A stretch of 64,000 bases of DNA from Paraspadella gotoi (lineage: Eukaryota; Chaetognatha): positions 17,214,606 through 17,278,605 of the forward strand of contig CM119267.1 of NCBI GenBank assembly GCA_051294375.1, read 5' to 3'. A model generated the notes under the pieces. The model was given only the letters and a program-made list of their open reading frames with translations. It did no database searches and was not told where the DNA came from. The translations under genes were made by a program, and so were the position numbers. Below, one piece after another: positions 1-11,035 of this stretch (its first letter is position 1; every line of letters begins with the position of its first letter).

Positions 1-135
1 TATCTTTTTGTGTTATTCTGTTGCCGACTTCATTTTTGATTTCGTATTCTTTAACATTTTTCATCCATTGTTTTTTTTTTTTATAATAAAGGCATAAAAG
101 CGTGACTTAATTTTTCTGGCGCTTGACCGAAAAAA

Positions 136-1241
136 ATGTTTCCGACGTGGAACAATTGGTATCCAGTGCCAAGGTTTGACGACGTAGACAATGACCACGA
201 CGAGGACCGCCTTTCTCGCGATCCGATACCTTGGTATTACGATGAGGCCTTTCGCCGATATTGGGAGCACTTTTATCAAGTGCAAATTTGGTTCCGAGCT
301 AACTCTATAGCCACCACCCAGGCCGATCAAGATGCTTTAGAGACCTGGTGCCACTTTCACCCGATGATGGGGACACCTTGTGGAGGTTCGTGAAAAGCGA
401 TTTAGCGGAAAATACAATATATACAAGACTACCCAATGTCGTAGATTATTTTCAAGTATTGCTACATAGTATTTAGGTGTTTATCCCTCTCCAGGACTGC
501 CAGGTGTATACGGTTTTCCCACATATGAGGCCTATCCTTTGAGCAACTTTTCCAAAGAACGAAGAAGAGAGATGAGACGAGAGAGAAAAAGGAAACAAAA
601 GAAGAGAAAAATAAAAAGGGAGGAAAGGAGAAAAAGGCAAATGGAGGAGGAGGAGGCAGAAGAAGAAGAAAAATATGAACATGACGCCGAATACGAAGAT
701 CAAAATGAAGAGATCGAAGCCTTCTACAGAGACTCCAATGCCAAAAATAACTTTTTTCAATTTTTGACTCAGAATAATGAATATAGGTGACGAATACGAT
801 TCAATTAGTGAATTACTGGGTTGCTTTCAGTCACTTATGATTGAGGCTCTTGTTTAGTAAACAATGCTAACGTCTACCTTTTCTGTGATTGTAGGAAAAA
901 ACGGGACGCTTATAAGCTAGCTGAGGAGGAATTGAAACGTAAGCGAGATGCCTGTCTGTCTCAAACGCCCAAACAACAAGTCAGTTTGATATTACTGTAC
1001 ATTGTACAAGGTTTATATATTTCCTCCCACATAAGGCTAAATATTTACGAATTGCAAAAAAATGTTGAAAACGTTTCAGGCTGGCCTCAAAAGAACGCAG
1101 GAAATGTATCAACTGTACGGAGGGGAATCCATTGTGATTCAATCTTTGGAGACGAACATTCAAATGAAGTTCGACGCTTTCATTGATAAGAATAAACCAC
1201 CACTTTGGCCTGATTTACCCCTCAATTTGAACTATCGATGA
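136..1241 (+). CDS. Unrecognised acidic/basic coiled-coil protein, 268 aa
   Basis: Four exons (136-385, 477-786, 895-979, 1080-1241) join in frame to 268 codons plus stop. The first ATG follows an in-frame stop at 124-126. The N-terminal part is rich in Trp, Tyr and Phe, with a stretch reading YYDEAFRRYWEHFYQ. The middle (about residues 110-160) is a highly charged Lys/Arg block followed by a Glu block, likely a long helix. The C-terminal third (RKKRDAYKLAEEELKRKRD and onward) also looks helical and ends in a WPDLPLNL-type motif. There is no signal peptide or membrane segment. I do not recognise the family. The basic/acidic make-up would suit a nuclear or RNA-associated protein, but that is a guess. 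Carboxypeptidase D starts 170 bases downstream on the same strand. Confidence 0.7.
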
Positions 1242-1410
1242 TAACCTTATTTTTTAATCGTTGATTATTCAACGATTTTTTTGTTTTTATTTTAGAACCA
1301 TGTAACCATGTCAATTGAGAAGAAATGATTGCTCGAACATTAAAATGATCACTTTTTGATCAGTTATTTGAGCTTTCTGGACCCAACTGTGATAAAGCCC
1401 CTTCAGAACA

Positions 1411-4400
1411 ATGGTTGCTCAACAGGCCTTTCTATTCTGGTCTCTTCTCTTGTTTTACTGTGTTGGCCCTCGTGTTGCAACAGGTGAGCTCTTGTCAACA
1501 TTGGCGGATTAGGATGCGTAATGTTGCGAATGTTAAAATTATATGTTTTGTATGCGTATGTTAATTGCCTATGTTAAAATATGTAATCCTCCAGACGGTT
1601 TTTGGGGGTATTTTTATTTTCATGACGTTTTTAAATTCTTCTATCAGTTCCATCAGAACCTCCTTCTCTTTCTCGGCCACACTATATGCACCAAGACGAG
1701 TTGACGAAATGGTTGAATAACCTTGAGAAAACTTATCCCTCGTTGGCCAGGACTCACGTCATCGGAACTTCCGTTCTCGGAAGAAAACTATGGGCTTTGC
1801 AGATGACCAAAAATGTCGGTTGGTTCTTAAGGGAATTTTACGAAAATTGGGTTCGATTTTAACCATTTTCAGGATGTCACTTTTTCCTCAATAAAAACCA
1901 ACTTTTCATCCAGATACCCGCGAAGCGGGGAAACCGATGATGAAGTGGGTCGGCAACATGCACGGCAACGAAGCTTTGGGTCGCCAGATGCTCGTCTACT
2001 ACGTCGAATTCCTGTTGACGAATTACGGCAAAGATGAACGCGTTTCGAAAATCCTTAACACGACAAATATTTTTGTCATGGTCTCTATGAATCCAGATGG
2101 ATTTGAAAAGGCCGTCGAAGGTTTGTACTCTTGACTTGGCTCGCTTTGTGTACCTGTATAGATTTCAAACATGACAATTGATTTATGAAATATGTGGTGT
2201 TTGTTTACTGCTTAGTTTTTTGATGTGTAAATTGTACAATTCTTATCATAGGAAATTGCGAGGGACGTGGACGATCGAACGCCAAAGACGTTGATCTGAA
2301 CCGAGACTTTCCCGACCAATTTATACCTAAATCAAAAACGGCCGCTCATCAAAAAGAAGTTAGTTGAAATTACAGGGAGATCCAGCTCTTTTAGGACTAA
2401 ATTAAAAGAAATTGTTTGGATGGGTCAATAAAAAAATGATATGAAAATCGGTATACATGTAAAAAATTGTAAAGATAATACAATTAGATATATTCACTTT
2501 CAACAACCATGACCTATTCCAAGTGTACAGCCAAGGTGGCATATGCTTTTGTGACCGCACCCATTGGGAATACTGCTATTTCTGCCACTATTGCAGTTCG
2601 AAATATCCTATATTTTCATTATTTGAGGAGATTGCAGTCAGAAAAATTACATGGTCAAAAGTCAAAACTTATCCTTCATCTTGCTTTTCACTTAAAATTC
2701 CCAAATTTTTGTTAAGAACCGGCGCTAAAAAAAAAAAAAATTATTCAAAAAGCATTAATTACCAAAGTTGCCGCTAGATTCTTTAGACATTATTGATATT
2801 GATTGAAAGAGAAATTCGCTTAGTTTTCAAATATAATCCTTTTTTTCTTTTACCATAAACCGTTTTTGTTCTGTAAGCGCTGGACCTACCTGTACTTAGT
2901 GACGGTTGCGGTTATCTCATTCCGTTCCACCTCCAGACTCTCGCTCTGATGGATTGGATTAAGAAGGAGCCATTCGTGTTGTCGGCCAACCTTCACGGCG
3001 GATCCCTCGTCGCTTCGTATCCCTATGATGACTCCGCCGATCATTCCTCCAAGACCTCCCGCGCGCCGGACAATGCCGTCTTTGTTCATCTCGCGACGGT
3101 AAAGAGATAGGCCCTGTGAACTGTTTTTAGCTTACAATGCCAATTTAAATTTTTTTGTATCAGGTTTATGCGGCCAATCATTTGACTATGGGTAAAAAAA
3201 GTTGTCCCGGTAGGTATTTTTTTATTACGTTTAAAAGCTAGAACCCTGGAAAATTCTTTAGTGACGTTTAACGGCTTAATTTGGCAATCTTTAGGGGACA
3301 AATTTCCTAACGGTATTACCAACGGTGCTGCCTGGTATGATGTTCCAGGCGGAATGGAAGATTTCAACTATTTGCAAGGTGGGGATTGAACCGATTAATG
3401 GAATTCGGTTTATAACTATAAGTATTGGAAGCAATGGAACGAACCAAATATTAATTCAAATTAAAACCTGTGAATTTTCAACAGGGACAGCGTTTGAGAT
3501 CACTTTGGAATTAAGTTGTTGCAAATATCCGGCCGCCAAAACACTTGCCCAAGAGTGGAAAAACAACAAAGAAGCCATGTTGAAATACACCGAAGAAATT
3601 CATAAAGGAGTGAAAGGCTTCGTTCTGGATCAGGATGGAGAGGCCATTACAAGTATTTTTTCGCAAATTGTTTTTTGTTTAATTTGCTTTTAATGAAAGT
3701 GTTTTGAAACTTATATCTCAGATGCGACTATTCAAGTCGGTGGCATTTCTCACAATGTGCCGTCGGCGTCACCATTCGGCGATTACTGGCGCCTCTTGGT
3801 TCCCGACGTCTACGATCTCACGGCATCCAAACCTGGATATGCAAATGTCACGAAGAAAGGGATTCGAGTTACTGCGGGGGAGGCTGTCTTGGTCAATTTC
3901 ACTCTGGTCGGTATTTCTTACACTTTGCTGGGGTTTATGATGTTGTTGTTGTTGATTGATTTATTGTTAATTCTTTTTGTAGGTCAAAGATGATGGATAT
4001 GTTCAAGAACACAGGTAAAAATTCAAAATAAATTATGCAATTCAATTCAATTTAAATCAAGTATATTTTCCCTTTTTTACAGCTTCCAGTGAGATCCTGA
4101 AAATCTTTTCTGAGAAAAGTAGTCTGATCAGAAAAAAGATTAGGGGTTTGATACTTCTCATAAGCATAATAAACTTTTTTCCATTTGTTGAATGGATATG
4201 AGGCAACATTGCAAAAATCTTCATTATTTATATTTTTCACCCTTTGTATGCCTCTTATTTTTTTTTCCGGCAGCATTGAAAAAGGAAACTTGATATCACC
4301 GCTTCCAAGTGGAAATGATTTTGATACCACCTTTAAATTTTTGAACTGGATTAACGATCTTACGGATTCGGAAACACGTAAAAAGATTTTCCGGACTTTT

Positions 4401-6636
4401 AAACAGCCGCTGATATTCAAGTTAGTGGGGCGAGTTTAAAACCTCCTGGAGTCTTGATCTTATTAATTTTATAATCTATTTTATAATCAGGCACCATTCG
4501 CACCAGGAGTTGACAGAGTTTCTTAAAAATATCAACAAGCAATGCCCGGACATCACGTATCTCTATTCGATTGGCAAATCTGTGCAAGGTATGACGGGAA
4601 AACAGGATATTTCATCGCTAGATTTGGCTCTGGTGTGTGTGATTACTTTATGTTCTCCTCCAGGCCGAGAGTTGTGGGTGATGGCGTTGAGCGACAATCC
4701 CCGCAAGCACGAGCCGGGCGAACCCGAGTTCCAGTACATTGGCAACATGCACGGCAACGAGGTTGTTGGCCGAGAGATGCTTTTGCTTCTTATTCAATTC
4801 CTCTGCGAGAATCACGTCTCTTCCGGTCTGCCTCGAACCAAACCAGAACCCGCCGCCGCCAGGATGATTCACTGGCTTCTTACACAGACCAGGTGAATTG
4901 GTTATCTGTGAGAAATTTATTTACATTTAGTAGTTGTACGACGTACGTGTTTTAGTGACTTTTTCCTTCCGTTCATAGGATTCACATCATGCCCACGATG
5001 AATCCTGATGGCTACTCCATTTCTCACGAGGGGGACGCTCAGTCTGTTTACGGTCGCAACAACGCCAATCGAAAGGACCTGAACCGCAACTTTCCAGACA
5101 GGTGGGTATGGGGAAACTGGAAGATGAGGTTTGCAGAATTAAAGATGAGATTCCTTTCCCGCCTCGATAGATTTGGTGGTCATCCTCCATCGCAACCCGA
5201 AACTTTGGCAGTCATCAATTGGATGAAGTCTTCCAATTTCGTGCTTGCAGCTAATTTGCATGGCGGGGCTTTGGTGGCCAACTACCCTTATGACGCGAGC
5301 CCAAGTGGTAATCTCTTTTTCCACAATTCGATATCTAAAAAAAAATTAATTAAAACGCTATTTTACATTTATTTACAAATTTCCACAAAGGAGTTGCCGC
5401 ATTCACTCCCTCACCCGACGAAAGGATCTTCGAACAACTTGCCTTGGCCTATTCCTCGGCTCATCCAGCCATGGCATCGGGAACACGTTGTCCCGATTTC
5501 CCCGATAATTTTCCCCACGGCATAACCAACGGCGCAGCCTGGTACAGTGTCAAAGGCGGCATGCAAGATTGGGCTTATCTCAACACCAACGCCTTCGAGA
5601 TCACGGTCGAGTTGGGCTGCGTCAAATTTCCTATGAGGAGGGAGTTAAAAAGACTGTGGTCCGCGAATCTCGCCCCGCTTCTCTCCTATATGGCTCAAAT
5701 CCACCGAGGACTTTACGGATTCGTCTCGGACGCAGCCAGCGGCGCGCCAGTCGCTGGCGCCAGGATTCGCGTTGCGGGTAACCCGCATCTAGTCACTTCC
5801 GGCGCCGACGGCGACTTTTGGCGTTTCCTCGTTTCCGGTCGGTACGAGATCTCCGTCGAAGCGAACGGCTACCAGTCCTGGACTAAACCCGTCGTAGTTG
5901 TTGAGGGACCCGCGAGGAGGGTGAGTCTCCAATTAAAATTTATCTTAACCGTTTTAAAATTTATTTTTTACAATGTTTAAATTCTTTTAGGTGGATTTTC
6001 GTCTCGCCAAGAGTAGGGCCGGATCCGTTCTCGAATCAAAAGGTTTAACTGTTGAAAAATGGAATCAATTACTAATGTTTTAATGTAGTTGATCCACTGA
6101 ATAATGATCTTTGACTTTCAGACGCAACTCGTCTTAACGAAGCTGGAAACTTGCGTTTAGATCAAGCAAGTAAATCGTCGTCTTCCTCGTCTTCCTCTTC
6201 CTCCTCGTCTTCATCTTCCTCCTCGTCTTCCTCTCCCTCCTACTCCTCCCTCCCTCTCGAACTCTTCGGTTTTTCCACGACGACTCTCTTGGGCCTTGCC
6301 GCCCTCTTCGTCGGCGTCTTCTTCATCACCCTCGCCACAATGTGCATCTGCCACGCGAGAACGAAGCGACGGACGTTGACTCAGATGGCGGGGTTCAGCC
6401 GTTTCCGGTTGGACGAGGACGACGATTACGGTCTCGAAGATCGCCGCAAACCTCCCGCCGTCGAGTTTACCGACTTGAAAAACTCGTTGAGGAAGGCCGC
6501 CGGACGGGGTGGCAGCGGCGGCGAAGGCGACGACGATCGAAAGGCGCTCTTGTCGGGCTCGGGTAACGTCGTCGCATACAGAGACTACTCTGACTCGGAC
6601 GAAGAGGACGATATTTTTTTCGAGAGGTCGACCTGA
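1411..6636 (+). CDS. CPD: Carboxypeptidase D-like, two M14 domains, membrane-anchored
   Basis: Eighteen exons give 1021 aa. The protein is a metallocarboxypeptidase that removes C-terminal basic residues from peptides in the secretory pathway. Residues 1-25 form a signal peptide. Domain 1 (about 30-330) shows zinc-binding HGNE in [19 protein letters not shown], a later zinc His in [15 protein letters not shown], and catalytic Glu in [10 protein letters not shown] transthyretin-like domain follows (about 335-411). Domain 2 (about 461-760) repeats every one of these motifs ([35 protein letters not shown]), then a second transthyretin-like domain. A long Ser run precedes a membrane helix (about 903-927) and an acidic tail. 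Vertebrate and fly CPD carry three M14 units with an inactive third; here only two are present and both look active. AATAAA signals lie near 6960 and 6981. One 69-base intron (5102-5170) was placed by homology, because read-through is also open. Confidence 0.93.
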
Positions 6637-7445
6637 ATCTGAAATCGCTTCTGAGAGACTCGATTGAGCTCGTTGTATCATCACGCTTAAGTCCCAAAGA
6701 ATCTCTTGTACAAGTGCAACCAAAGAGAGATCCGTTCCATCGAGATACCACTAATTTTCCCTGGTGGAAATGGTCGTTCTCAATCTAAAATTTGCTGATT
6801 GGAATTCGGAATACTTACGTATTTAGAGTACAGTTTCGGGAGATGGGTTTTCACTATGATGTTTGTAGCATTAATGTCCAGCTTATCGGTTTATACTTTA
6901 TGGTAATATCATTGAAATCCAACAATTGTTTTTCTAGATTGTGGTATAGCTTCCATCAAAATAAATATGCAAAATTATGCAATAAAAGTGGACTTTTGGG
7001 AACCTTGAAATTCAACAATTGTAATACAACAGTTAAAGCATTTTTAAAAAGGTAAGATTTTCTCGAGCTTCTCTCAAGCTTCATTTCCTATTTTTCAATT
7101 TCTTAACTTTTCAACTTTTTTCTTTTTGCTGCAGTCACTCACAAAAAAACTTTCTGTCACCCTTGTTTTTCTCTTTCGACAAACCAACTCAACTATTAAA
7201 ACTTTACTCTTTATGTATCTCTTTCCGTGTGCAACCAATGTAATTGTATAACTGTATTTATGAACGACAAAAAACTTCCTTTCTGCCCTCACCGCTTTGA
7301 ACCTACTGTATAATATCACCAAAAAAATTCATTATTCACGCTTAACACCAAGAAAAGAAAAAAAAAAAAAACAAACGAGAGAAAAAAAAATTTGCGTATT
7401 GGAAATAAAAAATCCTCCCACCGTAAGAAAGAAAAGATTAAAGCC
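6637..7445. other. Intergenic: CPD 3' region and upstream of next gene
   Basis: A/T-rich sequence between the CPD stop and the next ATG. It holds the likely CPD 3' UTR with AATAAA near 6960 and 6981-6986, and an A-rich stretch near 7355-7390. I see no convincing open frame here. Confidence 0.5.
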
Positions 7446-9060
7446 ATGATCTTTTCGCCATTGCGTATCCGGCCGACGAGACGCCACTCGTTGGCTCTTT
7501 CCTCCGTTTCACCACAGCCCCATCGGCACCACCCTCTGCACCCGGTTCACCCCTTTCACCCTTTTCATCCCTTTCGTCTTCTCTTTATTCTCTGTCTCAT
7601 CCTCCTTTCTCGCGCGCGCGTTCGACCCTTTCAATCGCCAAATCACGAATCCGTAACGAGTCAAAGGGATTTTTTTGAAGAGAACCGTTCCGTGGCGAAT
7701 CGCGCCGTCGGTCTCCAACCGAACCGCGGGACCGGCGACGGGGAGGACGAGGAAGAAGACGATGAGGACGATGAAGACGCGGACGACGACGCCGTCGCAA
7801 AGCGATTGCTGCTTCTCCTTTCCTCCGGCCGGAATCGAGTCAAAAGAGCCGTCACTCAAGCATTGTGCCCAATCAAACAGGGTCAGTTTTCGATTCAAAA
7901 AAGCTTGTTTAACTGTTATCTCGATTACACTATGACAGCATACGTATCCGCAAAGTTTCCGTTATCCCATGGAAATCTCATGGTTAAATTCTGTTACTCA
8001 AGAATCCCGACGTTTTACTCAGGTAAACATGGAGATGACGAGATCGCGCAACTCACTAAAAGCACGTGCACCCAAACTCTGCACCAAAGCATGTGCGAAG
8101 AGGACGAGAGGATGGAAGTCAGGCGCGGCGAGATCAGGCCTTTGGGTGAGAATTTTATACTACCAGATTGGTATGGAACGAATTGTTCTATTATTAATTT
8201 AATAATGCTTTTGATCTCCGTTAGGCGAGAGTCGCAGCGCCGCCGTCTATTACGGTCACGACCTTTGCTTTTCGTTCTTCTCTCGCGGAGGCCACACCAA
8301 AACCGATGGATGCATGAGCATGTGCATGCGAAAAGATAGGGAGTACGAAGTCTCACTCGATGTCTCTGGTGAGTGAGTTATGCTGGCGGTCGGTTTATTG
8401 TTTATTATCATATCTGTGATATGAATATAGAGAGAAGATAACCTAATTTTTTTTCGCTCAGGTTACACCCGCACGTATTGGATCCTGAAGTTCACGGGCG
8501 ATTGCTACTTTTGCGGCTATTCGCAGCCCATTGTCGTAACTGTCTGCGTGTTTCTCGGTTTCGTCGTCGTCGCCGCCACCTGCTGCGTCTGCTGCCGTCA
8601 CGACCCATCGCGACAGATGGCGTCCATGCATCAACACGTGCAGCAACAAATGCAGCAGATTCTGAGGAGCAGGTTAGACTTCTCGCAAAGAAAAATGTGA
8701 ATTGAAAAGTCATCGATTTTGGTTTTTATATCCTCCGTGAGGTCTCCACCGGACGAAGAAAAAAACCAACCGGTTGCTGGAGAAGAAGACCTCCCAAATG
8801 ACCCTTTAGGGGAGACGCAGGGCGACATCACACAGGGCGACATTACGCAGGGCGACATCACGCAAGGCGATCTCACGCAGGGTGATGTCACTCAGGGGGA
8901 TATCACAATGGACGACGACAACCTCAACGTCACAAGGGACACTCGTTCCCGGGGATCTCCTTCCATGCAGTCCAGATCCGAAGTCATAACCCCATCCGCT
9001 CCCCCGGGGGACAGAAGCGTTTTCGACGAAAGCAAAGACTGGACTGACAGAGAGTGTTGA
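7446..9060 (+). CDS. Orphan type I membrane protein with furin-type site and TQGDI repeats, 438 aa
   Basis: Five exons (7446-7881, 7939-8145, 8225-8368, 8462-8672, 8742-9060) total 439 codons. The N-terminus has a His/Pro-rich lead and then a hydrophobic LLFILCLILL segment, probably the signal sequence. A strongly acidic Asp/Glu run follows. GRNRVKR is a typical proprotein-convertase site just before the cysteine-containing ectodomain (about 10 Cys, including CTQTLHQSMC, GCMSMCM and GDCYFC). One membrane helix (about 265-290, VVTVCVFLGFVVVAATCC) runs into CCVCC, a possible palmitoylation site. The cytoplasmic tail contains a Gln-rich MQQ stretch and six pentapeptide repeats of the form TQGD(I/L/V) at 8815-8907. 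I recognise no family. The ATG at 7446 is chosen because the frame upstream has no other ATG. Intron 1 is 57 bases and open in frame, so retention would add 19 residues. Confidence 0.8.
8815..8907 (+). repeat. 15-bp coding minisatellite (TQGDI x6)
   Basis: Six head-to-tail 15-base units encode TQGDI, TQGDI, TQGDI, TQGDL, TQGDV, TQGDI in the cytoplasmic tail of the orphan membrane protein. Third positions differ between units while the peptide is kept, suggesting selection on the protein and not only recent slippage. Confidence 0.9.
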
Positions 9061-11035
9061 TTCTTATTGGGGTTTCATATATGCATTGATTCTTGAATAA
9101 TTAGCGGATGCTTAGAGGGGAAGCTCTTAGTTTTTCTTTCAAAGTAAAAGGCAGAGCTTTGGATTTTGTGTTGTAGATCATTTGTAGATCAAGATGGGGA
9201 AGAAAGGGGAAAATGTTAAGTAGTCAATTAGTCACCGCATCTTCGCACAAACACAATATCATCTTATCGACTAAACAGGCCGATAGTAACTGCTTAAACA
9301 ATGTTATTGATATGTACTGACTACTGATAACATTGGCCACAAACCAAATTTACTGTTTAAAGTTATATATGTGATACATTGGGTTAAAGAAATTTTATTA
9401 TTAAATTTTTTTGTAGATGACTGTAATTTATTTACCAGGTATTACTTCTGATTTATAATTATTATTATGGCCTTAGTTCAATACCAAATATTATTTTTGA
9501 TAAATTTGGTTAATTGAAAATTTACGTAGGTGGTTCGTGGTCTTTCTTGTCTTCCTTTATATCAATTGACATAGCGTTAGATTTAACAAAAACGGGGCAT
9601 TATATTTAGAAATTTATGAAAGTTATAAATTTACTGCACTCGTGGATTTGTTTGTGGACGTTAGAATGCTTATCCATTAAGATATAGAGTGTCGATTCTT
9701 CCCTACTGCCTAACAAATCTAGATTTATATTTTTTGCATGAATGTTGTTCACGCTTTGCACTTGAATAATCATCCTCTCAGATTGGTTTTTATCCTGTTA
9801 CCACTTTAGCCATGCTACCCGTTTCCTATAATGTGATAGAGGGGAATAAATCGGGTCTATTAGTTGCCTCCTTGCAAATATGTATTAAGTAATAGATCAA
9901 ATTTTAGACAACACCCTCATTTAATGCCCATAATGGTAGCAGTAGTTTTCATCTTACACAGTCATGCATCAACCCTAATAATAATGTTTTGCCCCTTGAT
10001 GTTTTTAACTGATTTTAAATTAAAAAAAAAAACCAGAATTCCACGTAAGCTCATTAAGAAAAACAATAAAGCCTATCTTATTAAACCCACAACTATCCGA
10101 CCGTTGAAAGGGAAAGCATGAAAACCGTAAAATAATGGTTTTTAAGCTTTTTAGCTGCCTGGGATATTCTTGCCTCTACTAAAATTCAATATTACATAAA
10201 AGCAATGACAATCCCCTCTATTTTGATAGATTAAACCGGTATATTTTTTTTAATTAACAATTGTGCAGGCTGAAATTAGTTTTTATCGTTGGTACAGGAG
10301 AATGTTATTTTACGTACAGATCCGGCGTTTCCTTGTTATGATTAAGCTGTCTCCCTGCGAATGTTATATTTTTTTTTAAAAAACCTTTAAGAAAATTTGT
10401 TTCTGAAAAATGTTCTAATCGAAGATTTTCAGAGCAATGATCTTACCCTCATTATATTCGTTGTTTTTGTTCGTTGGCCGTTGTTCTGTTTATATTTTAC
10501 CAACATTAATAAGATTTTACGCTTATCGGATTAATATTTTTTGTTCCCGGCGAAATAGTGTTCACGTTATAATTTGGATAAAACTTAATTAGGTTCATTA
10601 CAGTAGTCACAGAGTATCACGTGTTTCCAGAAATAATCAATACAAATTCGATGGAAATGACTGTAAATCTATTCCTTTTAAATTCGAAATGGAACGATCC
10701 TAAACAGTAAATGTTCCGTTACAAAACAGTCATTGCACCCAAACGATGACTAAACTTACAGCTCAACCAAAAAACATTCCCGAATTACTGAATATTATCT
10801 ATTTTACTAGTCAATTAATCATTTACGAATAATCATAACTTTGCCTCTTTCGTGACCATTTCGCCGGGGCGGTTTTTTTTTTTTTTTTTCGAGATTCGTC
10901 CCCGTTCAGATAATTCGACAAATCCTAACACGTAGTCTTTATGGTCGGATATGTTATTTTACAGCCATTTTCGGTAGAAAGGAGTCGAGTAGAAAAAAAC
11001 TCCGTTCGATTTATGATAAACAATTTTGGCCGACG
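9061..11035. other. Intergenic spacer, 2.0 kb, A/T-rich
   Basis: No open frame I can support on either strand. The sequence is A/T-rich throughout, with homopolymer runs near 10020 and 10873. The first part probably includes the 3' UTR of the orphan membrane protein and the last part the promoter of the next gene. I see no repeat family shared with the rest of the window. Confidence 0.5.

Noticed and set aside
6211-6723. 170-codon minus-strand frame
   Set aside because: Shadow of the poly-Ser and tail exon of carboxypeptidase D.
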